Assembly: GCA_914767715.1 (NCBI GenBank) | Contig: OU612065.1 | Coordinates: forward strand, 34,658,001-34,722,000 | DNA length: 64,000 bases | Source: Membranipora membranacea | Taxonomy: Eukaryota; Bryozoa; Gymnolaemata; Cheilostomatida; Membraniporidae | Direction: 5' to 3' | Shown here: one piece after another, positions 38,207 to 49,535 of the stretch | How the letters are laid out: each line of letters starts with the position of its first letter | Position numbering within the stretch: the stretch's first letter is position 1 | Notes under the pieces: model-generated | What the model saw: only the letters and a program-made list of their open reading frames with translations | Database searches by the model: none | What the model was told of the DNA's origin: nothing | Program-made: the position numbers and the translations under genes

Positions 38207-38726
38207 TATTGTAAGCCTGGTATATATTCATTACCTGTCTACAAAGGAGCTGTTGATGTTAAACTTTTCATTCCCAGCCATCTCAGTTATATGGTGTACA
38301 GGAAGCAATTGTGGCATTTTTCTCTCTCACTCTTGGATGGTAGTTCCCTAGCAGGTGTTGGCACTAGTACAGATAGTATTTAAATGTTAGGATAGTGACA
38401 ACAACGTTTACAGTAATACATTTTAAGCTGTCAGCTTGTGTGCCACAAGCAGGGAGGTTAGCCTTTAACAGGCATAATGACTTAATTACCTCAATATTCC
38501 TTGTCAAAATTTTTAATTATCGAATTAATTGTCGCTGGTAGTTAATCCTTCACACACATTCAATTGCACTTGTAACAAGTCATCATGACACACTTGTGGA
38601 ATTAGAGAGACAGGATGTCATCGTAAGCTGACCTAACTCCCTGTCTTTTGCTGCTGATAATGAATGCGATGAGTTTTTAATTTTGCGAATGTACATGTTT
38701 ACATTGATGGCTGTTTTGGTGAAAGG

Positions 38727-39426
38727 ACAATCATGATCATTCTTTGACAGAAGAGTGAGGGGGCGGGAACTTTTAACCTTTTATGAAAAATACTAGATGG
38801 TTGACCAAATTCCATTTGTGTATTTTCATCAAATTATTTCCCCAAACTCTGCTTTCAAGCTCATCATAGTACAGAGTAACTATGCCAAGAATGAGATTGC
38901 TTTGCAAAAAAATCTCTTGCGCCCTTATTGTCCAGTATTTGCAACAATGTTTCATTGATTTTCCGCTGCTACTTGGTCAACTACAAGAGCTGAGCCAGAT
39001 ACAACATACAGTGGTTGTATCTGGCTTAGCTCTTGATAATCTGCTGCTAGCTCATTACGATAATCTGTGTGTTTACCCAGAAAGGGTTAACCATTTTTAA
39101 ATCTACTGGTACCTTTTAAGTTCTGTGCAGGTTGCTTATGAATGCCAATGTCAACAAAATTAACATTCTGACTGGCTTATCTTGATTATGACTTCATGGG
39201 TAAACAACTTGGATAACAACAATACATCCAATTATGCTTGAACTCAGCTGCTTGGCTAAGATGTTGATGTAAAGTAAAAGGTAAACAATTGGCGAATAGA
39301 CACTGAGAATCTTGTTCAATTCAATAAGCTAATCTCATCGAAAGTGATCAGGCAGATTAAACTGTACATTGTAGCCATTGAATGCATGCATTGAAAAGTT
39401 TGGTGTGTTGAAAGTTCTTTCAACCT
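38727..39426. mobile_element. 700 bp right-arm-specific insertion
   Basis: The left arm reads straight through GTGAAAGG|TTTATC. Here AAAGG appears on both sides (38722-38726 and 39427-39431), consistent with a 5 bp target duplication. The insert has no obvious terminal inverted repeat and no recognisable protein. It contains a strong hairpin at 38984-39035. Confidence 0.65.
38984..39035. repeat. 52 bp hairpin
   Basis: CAAGAGCTGAGCCAGATACA is mirrored by TGTATCTGGCTTAGCTCTTG with about a 12 nt centre and one mismatch. Confidence 0.8.
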
Positions 39427-40027
39427 AAAGGTTTATCAATGAATATCAAGACTGATTTCACCAACCTACTTCAGATTAATACAATTTTCAACTAAAAAGG
39501 TTTAATTTTTTTAACATTTCATTTCAAATAAATTGCATGTAATTGAGTGATGTGGCTAGTATCGGGCGAAACGACATCGATGCATCAGTTCCATGTCATC
39601 TACCAAATACATTTCCTAGAAGTTTCGACCATTACGACAGAATTTCCACAATGCAGCTATAGTCTGGAGTTCCAATCAAGGAGTACTTTTACTCCTTGTT
39701 CCAATCATTTCAACAAATTCCTGCCAAAGGAATACCCACACTGATATTTATTCTGTTATATATGAGACCGGTAGCTTAGACAGGCGGCTGGGTTGCCAGA
39801 TTAGGGGCTGTAGGGCCATTACATCAGTTAAGATTTAGAGCGATAAATAATTGCCTGGACAGCCTTGTAGCAGATAATCTTTCAAAGCTATCAGCTTAAT
39901 ATTATCGCCTGCATTGATATATTTAGAATTTACAGTGACCACCACCATACAAACGAGTTCTATTGTGTCATTGAACTATAGGTCTATTTGATCAAGAAGT
40001 AACAGGGGAAGCTGTTACTCCTTGGTT

Positions 40028-40165
40028 TGATTTACCCTTGCTTCTCTCTACCCACATTCCATAAAATTCAGAGCTTGCACTCCATGCCCAGAACATCTTC
40101 AGCCAACAAACAGCTAATGAAAGCCATCCACGCTAAAAAATCCCAAGGAGCGTAGATTAACCCTT
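40028..40165 (-). other. Exon-like relic, broken copy in right arm
   Basis: Mirror of 7915-8053, with the same broken middle. Both arms therefore inherited the already inverted pair of exon-like pieces. Confidence 0.35.
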
Positions 40166-43100
40166 AGTGTGTCATCTATATAATCCCTCTGGTTAGCTAT
40201 TCTTGTTGAAATTCCTAAAAATGATAGGGGTTGTAAAAATTGATATATCTTAAAATCTAGAGGGTGTAGAAGGAAAGTTTAAATATAAACTTCTTCTAAA
40301 CAAGATTCCTGATCTATCTATAAAACTTTTAACCACCCAGCAATAACAGAAATGATTGATGAGGTATTGAAACACACAAAAAAGTGTACAAATAGACTTA
40401 TTTTGTATATGTCTGAACACGTCATAATTTGTACCACTGGACAGGGAATTTTGTTTAGATGAGAAATATAAAAATAACTAACTCTTTACGAGCAATGATA
40501 CTACCATGGTGATGTTTATAGCAAGAAGGGTTCAATATTAGCAAAGTTTATGCAAGCAGTGCCATCGTACTATAATCCTCTATCAATTGGTAAGCTGCTT
40601 TGTACTAATTTCTAAAAATTATTAAACTGCCTTGTACTAACTACTAACCGGGATAGTAGTCTTGGACCTCACTAACCAAAAAATGTGTACTAGCAGCACC
40701 AATTCCAACCTAACTGCAACCCTCTATGAGCCATAAGAAACTTAACACAGGGATAAACCGACTTGTAAATTTGCCTGCCATTGCTAAACACAATGCCTGA
40801 GAAACCATTCTGTGATCAAACCTCAATATGTATGTGTGCGCTATACAAATGACACTTCTTGTTTCGGACACACAGAGGTAGACCGGCCCTCTCACCAACC
40901 TCAACCGGACTCACCCACACAGTTCAGTGACAACCGACAACCAAATGTATCATCTAATGATATATGACAAGATGTAAGATCAGTGCATCAACATGAACCT
41001 AGTGCTCAGCCTATTTGTCGAGTGATGAACCTTTTGATCATGTTTTGGAAATGAATTGAAAGCTGTTTATTTTAAAAAACAAGTCGTACTCATCGTACTC
41101 TTAAATATAACTGATATACATGTTAATCCACAGTAGGAATACCTGCATTGAACTAAAGTTCACTGATACCTGAATAGGATGCAAAGCATCGGAATGAAAA
41201 ATTATGAATAATCGACGAGGTGGGAACAATAAACTGTCAAAAAAAATTGAATCAGTAGAAAATACTAAAAAGTTTAGATGTTATTCTTCGCATATGTTAA
41301 CCCACAAAACATTGGCGTTCACAATCAACAACCCTAGAAGGCCTATTGCGATTGTCAATAGGATAATAAAATACCAGTAGGCGCAAGAAATGCCCTAAAG
41401 TCAATCGATATATCAATACAAATGTGAACACTGACAAGCTTGAAACTTTGATAAAATGAGAGCATGTGCCCATCCCTATCAATTATCATATGGGGAAAGT
41501 TTATGTGGCACTACTTTTTGATCTATCGATTCAACAGTGTGCAATGACAACATAGTGCTGCGCAGATATAAGAGTGACTTTTGTGACAGTTCACTATCGG
41601 AGGAGGTGCTTAAGGTGCATATTTGATGTGTCAAGACTGGTGTCCGCTCTATACCACCAAGAGTCTCAATTATAGTCTGAAAAGAAGAAAAATGTATAAT
41701 AACAATCACCGTGTCATACTTTCAGAGCGATTGTGGCTAAATCAGGAGGAGGGTGTCAACGTGTCGCTGGATTAAGTATCCTCAATTTGATATATTTGGT
41801 ATATTTGATATTTACCGCAACCCATCACCAAAAAAAACTATATATAATACGCGTCTAAGTGATGTAGCATTGTTTGACATAATAATTTTGCTGGTGACTC
41901 CCAAAATATTGATAGATAAGCATTGGTGATCATTCAAGCCCATACATACCTTGGGTGGGGGGGGTGTGGGTATTTGTCCCTGGTGTCTTCACAACTTCAG
42001 TTCCAAGTGTAACAAAGAGAGCATCAGCAGAGTGTGCTTCTTTGAAGCTGGAGTTATAGGTGGTGGGTGACAAGGTGTGAGAAATCTGCTGAGTATGATG
42101 CTCTGTCGTATATCTTCTGAGTCACTGTCCCCATTCTACGTTCAATCCTCCAAATAGTAACACTGTAAAAAATAATCTTGTATGTAAAAATTTCATGATG
42201 TGAAGTCAAAACAACGGTAAGATTGTTGTAGAAAAAAAATTATGTGCGGAGTTGGGGACACCATATATGAGTATATCTGTGAGAAATGACCTCCTGACAG
42301 CTATCTATTGTATGTCGTCTCTAGAATATGATGAAGCTATGACTGTCCACTAAACTCCGAATTGTGATGTATGTAGGCCCACGCGGCCACATCAAAACAG
42401 CACTTTTTGTACCATTCTATCACAAAAGTATGCAAAGCGAAAGCAGATATAATATATATAAGCTCAGTGTCAGGCCCAAGCAAATGCTCACTCCAATGGT
42501 TTGTTCAAAAGCTTCAGGTGTCATACAATAACCCCCCCCCCCCCTAATCCCCTCCCTTCCCTTCTAACAGAAGCACTGTTGAAGTTTAGTACACAATATG
42601 ACGCAAAAATCATGGCTCAGGATAATTCATTTTAGCAATCAGGAGTGGGGAAACTTTTCAATATGGAGTAGCGTTGGTTGGGTGGTTGGCCATCAATAAT
42701 GTTAAGTTGGTTGGATGAAGAAATATTTCTTCTTTCTTTTTTTGATCCAGAACCATTACAAGTTCTGTGATAAATGCCTACATTTCAAGTTCCTCCCATT
42801 TTACTGGTGACACCAGAAGCAAATCCAAATGCAGAAAAATCGGATAAAACTATAGGGATAATGACATAACATAAACTGTGACATTGCATTGACTAGATTG
42901 GAAAGCAAGCACTATGTGCTCGACATCTACTTGACTCTTTGTTAGGTTATTTACTGAGCATGTTGACAAAAAGTAAAACATTCTCTACCTCAAGAAAAAT
43001 TTTAGTCTAATTTGCATATATTTGGAGTTGCTCCCCCTCCAGCCATCAACACAAGACAACGTCGTTTTACTTGGATTTTACTAGGATTGGAGCAACCGGA

Positions 43101-46100
43101 AATGCAGGGGTGAAAATATTTCAATTGACATACAACTTATATTATAATCATGTGGGAATTTGCCAACAGCATTTACAGCCATGCTTTTTTTAATGTTATT
43201 CAGCAGACTGTTAGTACTGCAATGGTTGTCTGCACTTAATTTTTGTAATAGAGGAGAACTCCGAAGGCACTTGGGTGCCTTTCTCAAGAATTGGATGTGA
43301 CAGCCCTGTCACAACCATCCAATGAGCTCATTAAAACTCAAGTATCTTAAAACTTTGAACGTGAGGTCACCCACTGGAAGTTAATGTCAAGTGACGGAGT
43401 TGAGAAAATGTTGGCTAGCCATAATTTTATTACTTCAAGCCATCTTCTCGAAATGCAAACTTTTCCTATTGAACTAACATTACTTCACTAGAGTAATCCC
43501 ATCATTGAAAGTGGGGTCCAATGGTATTGAAGTAACTCACGGTTTAATCTTCTGGCAATTTCTGGCGGGAAGCCAATGTTTATTAGCTACTGAATACCAT
43601 CAAATCATCTTCTGATCTAAAACCACATAATATATATATATACACAGGTGTGAATATTGAGTTTTTTGAGATATTCATATATCACTCTAAATACAATAGG
43701 ACGATAAACTTGATATTACATAATATTCAGGATAGTTGTCTAAAGATGATTTGCAGTAAATTACTCCTCTAGCGGAGATGGGGGTCTATATGAAGAAATG
43801 AAAGCAGATGTTAGCTTGCTTTAAATGTAGCTATTTGTGAATGTTCCCTGCTGCAAATACTTAACTCTCTTAGGGTATACACAATGTTACATTGACTGCC
43901 GGCAACTCACATTTCGGCACGTATTATATAATATATTGACTATGGACCAAATTTGTTTCCCCTGATACAGCTGAGGCTGGCTCAACGAATATGAATGGCT
44001 GAGGATGAATTTTTTTCGCAATTATTAGTTTTGGATTTTTTTACCAGATGTATTATTACTGATGAAAACTGTGTAAGCCCTCTTTCTTTCACCCTATCTA
44101 GACATGAAGTTAGGGCACTGAGATCATTGCATTTGGAGCCGGATTCTAACATTTTAACAAATTACAAATAACACAACACTTAAAAACCAAAATCACAATC
44201 TGATCGCTCACCAGGTGAGTGAGCAATACCTGCTAGGGGGTCTCACTTTCAAATCGTTCAGTCAATGATTGAACTATATACATTCTAAGCGAGCGATTTG
44301 GGAGTGATTTTGTCTAATTGAAAGACCAAGTGGGCAATACTTTCGATAGTGATAATTTGCTTTAGTTAAGTATCGCTCTTTCTAATTGAAAGACACCCCT
44401 GATTGGCAAACTACAGAAGGCTACTAGTAGTGATAATAACTAACAGTTACTAGCTAGACTTCTTAGTTAGTCTACTCATTCTTCACGACTGAGTAGTAGA
44501 GTACTACTCTACTACTCAGTCGTGAGTGAAGAATGAGTAGACTTACAGAGTAGTGTGAGAGTAGCTTACCACTTTACTTTACTTTACCTTACTTGTTCTT
44601 CCTACACTAACTGCCTTCAAGTTGTTTGACGGGGTAGTCAAATGTCAATAGATGCCAACATCCTGCTAATCCAATGCCTCAGTTACGTTCTAAAATGTAA
44701 GGTACAGTAATCAAAATCAAGCAGATATAATGTTCATAAAAAGTTCCATAGAGGAGTAAAGTATTCATAGGAGGAAATTTTCTTCATTTTGCGCAGGCTT
44801 GAAAAAGCTAACTTCAAGAGTAGCAAACATAAGATCACCCTTTTTTTCTTTTTATGGACTTCAACCTTCACTAGCCAAAATTTAATGCCAGCTTACATTA
44901 AGTCATCTCAAGACTAGCTAAACTAAACTTTTGCTAATACTTACTCCCAAGGCTATAGGTTTAGTTGACTATAAATTAGAAAGAAGTTTTATGCTGTATA
45001 ATTTTTTTTAGGGCCTGTGACCTAGAATTACCCACACACCAACATATGTTGGGAAGTTAAATGCCCCATGATAACCACAATCGAACAATTGACAAATACT
45101 TTAAGAGACAGATTTCATCATCATTTCATTCACCCCCCCCCCCCCCCTTCCTTCACCTGCAATCTACGTTATCAACCTAAATAGTTAATCACTAATTAGG
45201 TTGATAAGGTAGATAGCAGGTGAAGGGAGGGAGGGGGGGGTCTTTCAATGTGTATGAGATATGGTTATCAATGAGGCTACCGATGGTATCCTTGATTTGG
45301 ACAATCAAATACAAATGATCACTGCGTCAGGGTAGCGAAGAGTATATCATGACCCATCATGAATCATAATAATGTAACTATTTGACACTCAAGACACTCA
45401 CTCGGTACATCAAGATTTCTGAGGACAGAATTCAAACCACCAAAGGTTCTGATGCGTAACTCTGCCATTATCATGCCATACTGAATCAGTCTTTCTCCTG
45501 TATTCTCTGCAACAAATATTTAGTTGATGATGTGATAAAGTATGAATATAATACATTCCAATGTCCTAAGTACATTATTTGCATTCAAATTATTTGCAGT
45601 CTTGTAACAAGGCTTTGCTGCTACAAGGTTCATCCCTGGACCCATCAATTTTCTCTGCATTGAGAGCCTGATTCTAGCATGTTGCCAAATTACAAATAAC
45701 ACAACACTTAAAGACCTGGTTAGATCTACAATCCCTATGATGGAAACAGATTTGCCAGCCGTTGGTGAAGAAGTTTGTGAAGTTTTATATCTGGTGTCTT
45801 GGAATGGAAACACTCGATCTATAGGTTTGATCAGCACATGACGCCAGCAAGTTTGTAACTAAAATGATCAGTCAAGATAATGAGATGTGGCAAGGAGGGT
45901 GGAATATAGGGAAGAGGTGACTTGATGTAGCAAGATGGAATGAGTTGTCCCCTCCATGAAAAAAAGAGCACAACTCCGATAGTCACTGAACTCCTAATTA
46001 CACCAACTGGCCGGCTTCAATGAAAAATTCTTGCGGAGGCCTGCCAGTGTTCAAGCAGTTTTACCAAATTCATGCCATGAGACTTCAACGATTACACCGA

Positions 46101-47618
46101 CGCAATTATCATCAGTTAGCCTACACACACCTGACATTTATATCATTATATTACTATAACGAGGCTCGATGCAAGTGTAACAGTGGAGATATCGATGCTT
46201 ATGACCCCAGCCATCTCAAGCCTTTCTGGGTCAGTTCCCTGCTGCAACTTAATCAAATTTTACAACCGAAATTGAAAATTTGATTGTCTGCTTACCTGTT
46301 TGAATTGAGTAAGCTGAACGACTATTGATACTACGAGTTGTATCACATCTGCTATAAACCACCCAAACACTCTCTTCTTCATTGTACTGTTCTCAGTACT
46401 ATTGTGCGGTCTGTGTTGCTTTACAATGTGGACTAAAATACAAAAAAATCTGCAATCAAAAGGAGTCATTGCTTGTATCTAGGCCTATCTACTTTTTTCC
46501 CAAATTAACAAGACGAGTAATTAAACCAGCGTTATATTCTAGAGAGCTAGTACCTCTACAACACTTGAATACACCATTCTATTGATGAAGATTTATATTT
46601 GGGAAAATTGTGTGCAAGCTGGCAATGGTCTAGTTTCTCTCAGTAACCAATTTCTCTACTCTCCAACTACAGACCCCTATAACCAATGGTTGTCAGTGGT
46701 TGACCCTGAATTAAGGCGAAGTACATGCTTGCAACTCAAAGAGCCCACACATGTAATATTATATGCAATCCGCCCCCCCCCTCCCCGATCACTGCTTATT
46801 ATAATGAAATGACCACTGTGACGCAGTTGAGACTCTGTACAGCCAACAAATCATTTGAATTTAATACCATTGGCAAAAGGCAAGGTCTGCACTGGTTTCC
46901 TTCCTCTGGTGATCGGGGTTGGTATATTCTTTATTACATTATAGACCAGGGGATATTTCAATTAGCATGAGCTGTGCTTTGTAAACCAAAAGATCATTAC
47001 AACTTAAATGCTCAATATCCTCGCTCCTTAGATAAATCTGTACGCAAATAGTTCACACAAGAGTGAGCATAGTTCAATTGATTAGTGGCCAATTCTCGAA
47101 CGAAGCTGAAAGCAGGTCTCGCCTACTAAGCTAGATGATGATGTACCACTTGGTCTTATATGCGCATGCTTGATCAGTAAATAAAGTGTATACTAATATG
47201 TATATAGTTTTGCTGTTTGTATTTAAGGGTGACCCCACCAGTCTCAGACAGTTGGGAATGGTTGACATAAAGCAATAATGATCCGTCAGTTGCGCCGAGG
47301 CAAAGTCTATGCACACACTTTATACAAATACAAGACCCAGCCTACATAGGCTGTAGTTGTAGTAAAGAGAGGGGGAATTTCCTTACAATGTAAAGTATGT
47401 AGGCCTACATGCAGCCATAGTAGATTAGCAATAACAGTTCTAGACAATTGGTTGCACGAGAGTTGCCCACCTAAACTTGCCACCACCAACAAACAACAAA
47501 GCGAGGAGTAAGGAGTAAACTCCTTGGACTTGTATGAGCCTTCCCCCCTCTTACAACTCTTAGGAGTCCTTCTCCTTGCTTGATATTACACTGCACATGT
47601 ACATTGGTACCATTGGCA

Positions 47619-47720
47619 AACTACAGAAAGCTACTAGTAGTGATAGTAACTAACAGTTACTAGCTAGACTTCTTAGTTAGTCTACTCATTTTTCACTCAC
47701 AACAGAGTAGTAGAATAGTA
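47619..47720. repeat. Partial copy of the 3443-type foldback element
   Basis: Matches about 44408-44500 (GGCAAACTACAGAA..TTAGTTAGTCTACTCATT) in the same orientation and then diverges. It lies outside the palindrome. Confidence 0.75.
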
Positions 47721-47862
47721 GTGTACCAAATAAATACTAAATAACATTTATTTATTTACCTGAGAGCTACAACAAATTGATTCAATCAAGTCCATTCACA
47801 GCTGTTCTAATTTCATTCTTCTTCTTCTTGTGAAGCTGAGTTGGCTCATCATCTCTTCATCG

Positions 47863-48738
47863 CATAGGCGTATTTAATCTGTCTGGTCAACTCTCTAACA
47901 AAAAAAGCCCCGCGCAGCGGAAAAAATTTTTTCAGGAGACAAGCATCTGTTAGAGACTCTAACAAATTTGTTAGAGTCTCTAACAAATTGTTAGAGTAGA
48001 GAATATTAACATAACCAGACAAACTCCAATGGTAAGTAAGTGACTTGTTGACCTCCAGGTTAAAGATTGGAAAATCAACATCATTCCCCAGAATAAATAT
48101 GATGTATATAATGTTGTGTACTATGTCTGATCCAGCAGGTGCCCTATGATGGCCAAGTGGTGGTTCTGTGGGGTTCTGTTGACAGTCTCAATCAATCAAC
48201 ACAACAATAAAATCAATGAATCAACAACAAGCAATCAATCAACCACCAACCATCATCATCAATAATGAAATCATGATGATGATGATGAAAAAAAAAACAA
48301 AAACAGACAGGTGTGCTTGCTTTGCTTTGTTGCTAAATATGCATATTGATGAGAGGATTGGATGGATAAAAGTCAAGGGACTTTCTGGGTAACAATATAT
48401 ACAGAGCAACACTCCAGAGATTTGGGTAGCATTAGGGTAGCATGAGGAAGTTTTTAGGGAGAAAAGATTTGCTCTATCTGTATTTTCCTGTAACTTCGTT
48501 GCATCCCAAAGTATTAATTAAGATGACCTTGGAATGTCAATAGACAACAAAAAGTCTACTGGTTTCATATCAAAATTTTACTTTTATGTCCAGTGACAAA
48601 GAGAGGACAACTAATAATAATAACAGAAAAAGAAGACAATTCCTCATTACTTGATTCGAGGGTGGAACATTTTTCCCAACACTCTAACCATCCTTGCCTC
48701 TAACATTCGAGAGTTCGAGATAGTTAAATACGCCTATG
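47863..48738. mobile_element. 876 bp hAT-type MITE with 8 bp TSD
   Basis: Terminal inverted repeats CATAGGCGTATTTAA (left) and TTAAATACGCCTATG (right) are perfect over 15 bp. They are flanked by the identical 8 bp CTTCATCG at 47855-47862 and 48739-48746. An 8 bp duplication is typical of the hAT superfamily. The interior has an inverted TTAGAGACTCTAACAAAT palindrome (47951-47995) and ATCA/ATGATG simple repeats, and no transposase. Confidence 0.85.
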
Positions 48739-48746
48739 CTTCATCG

Positions 48747-49024
48747 TGGTCTTATGTGTATGTGAAGTAACTGATTGGTGCCACTGAGTCTAACTGCTGT
48801 TCAGAAAGTTGACTACTAGCAATATCGATAACTAACTCAGTGTTCCTTAACACAGATTTGTAATCAGTATGAAGTTATTGAACAGGCCAATAGGAAAAAA
48901 GTAAGATGTAATGGGCCAATCATATCAAAGCCTGTGAAAATTCGAAGAGAGAGGGCAACTCTTCATTTTTGAAGAGTTTAACGTGGGAGGGCAATTCCGA
49001 ACCAGTTACCTTATTACCCTGGAG
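48747..49024. other. Short unannotated stretch at the right end of the 13 kb segment
   Basis: No gene seen. It ends with the inverted terminus of the 13 kb segment (GTTACCTTATTACCCTGGAG). Confidence 0.5.
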
Positions 49025-49276
49025 TACCATGTATCACAAAAGATTGTCAACTAGGCCTCAGAGTAATGAAGCCAACAAAGACAGGCTATCTTGTTAATCA
49101 CCTCATCAAATGAAAATGGATCGGGTTCCTCATGCGTAGGCTAATCAAGTTATTGGTATTTTATTAATATTAATGGGATACTAAGTATAAGATGGGCTTG
49201 ACATATCTCATAAAATACTATCATTAGCAATATTGATGAGCGGCTAACCAAAAGATATAGTGCCTTATCACCAATT
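49025..49276 (+). repeat. Lone 2 kb monomer, second part
   Basis: TACCATGTATCAC..TGCCTTATCACCAATT corresponds to the part of the satellite period missing from 34220-35964. It ends at the point in the period where 34220 begins, so together they form one complete unit. Confidence 0.88.
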
Positions 49277-49535
49277 TACTTGTATTACTTGTGAATCTGA
49301 TTCAAACCTGTCAGCTTAATTGTCAATGACAGCGTTTGTTTCGCAGTGATTATGTTAAAAATTCTTAGTTGCACACTATAATTAACAACAGTGCTCCCAA
49401 TACAATTAACAATGAATTTGTTGCCATGACACAAAAGTTTACAAAATTGTGATCGTCAGAAACTAGTTAGAAAATAAATTCAAAATCAATACAAAAAAAA
49501 AACTAATTCATGATGGCACAAGACAGCGCAAAAGC

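Larger units (their letters stand above)
36134..47315. repeat. Right arm of giant inverted repeat
   Basis: This is the reverse-complement partner of 1-11246. It lies wholly inside the 13 kb segment 35965-49024 and begins about 170 bp inside that segment's left end. Compared with the left arm it lacks the tRNA-related duplication (left 1402-2047), has one instead of two copies of a 64 bp repeat (left 490-617), has a much shorter homopolymer near 41957, and carries a private 700 bp insertion at 38727-39426. These differences mean the arms are two distinct sequences and not one sequence read twice. No gene is recognised in this arm. Confidence 0.93.
35965..49024. mobile_element. 13 kb segment inserted in a satellite monomer, inverted ends
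   Basis: The monomer is interrupted after GGGTCTAC (35964) and resumes with TACCATG at 49025. The shared TAC is a possible 3 bp target duplication. The left end begins TCAGGGCATATAAGGTAA, and the right end read inward begins CTCCAGGGTAATAAGGTAAC. The two share CAGGG and ATAAGGTAA, giving an imperfect terminal inverted repeat of about 20 bp. The segment contains the whole right arm of the giant palindrome, a hAT MITE and several foldbacks. I find no transposase in it. It could be a very large non-autonomous DNA element, or an inverted-duplication insertion whose ends resemble each other by chance. Confidence 0.6.

Noticed and set aside
35965-49024. Polinton/Maverick-type large DNA transposon
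   Set aside because: The size would fit, but no DNA polymerase, integrase, packaging ATPase or capsid-like frame is seen and the possible target duplication is 3 bp, not 6 bp.
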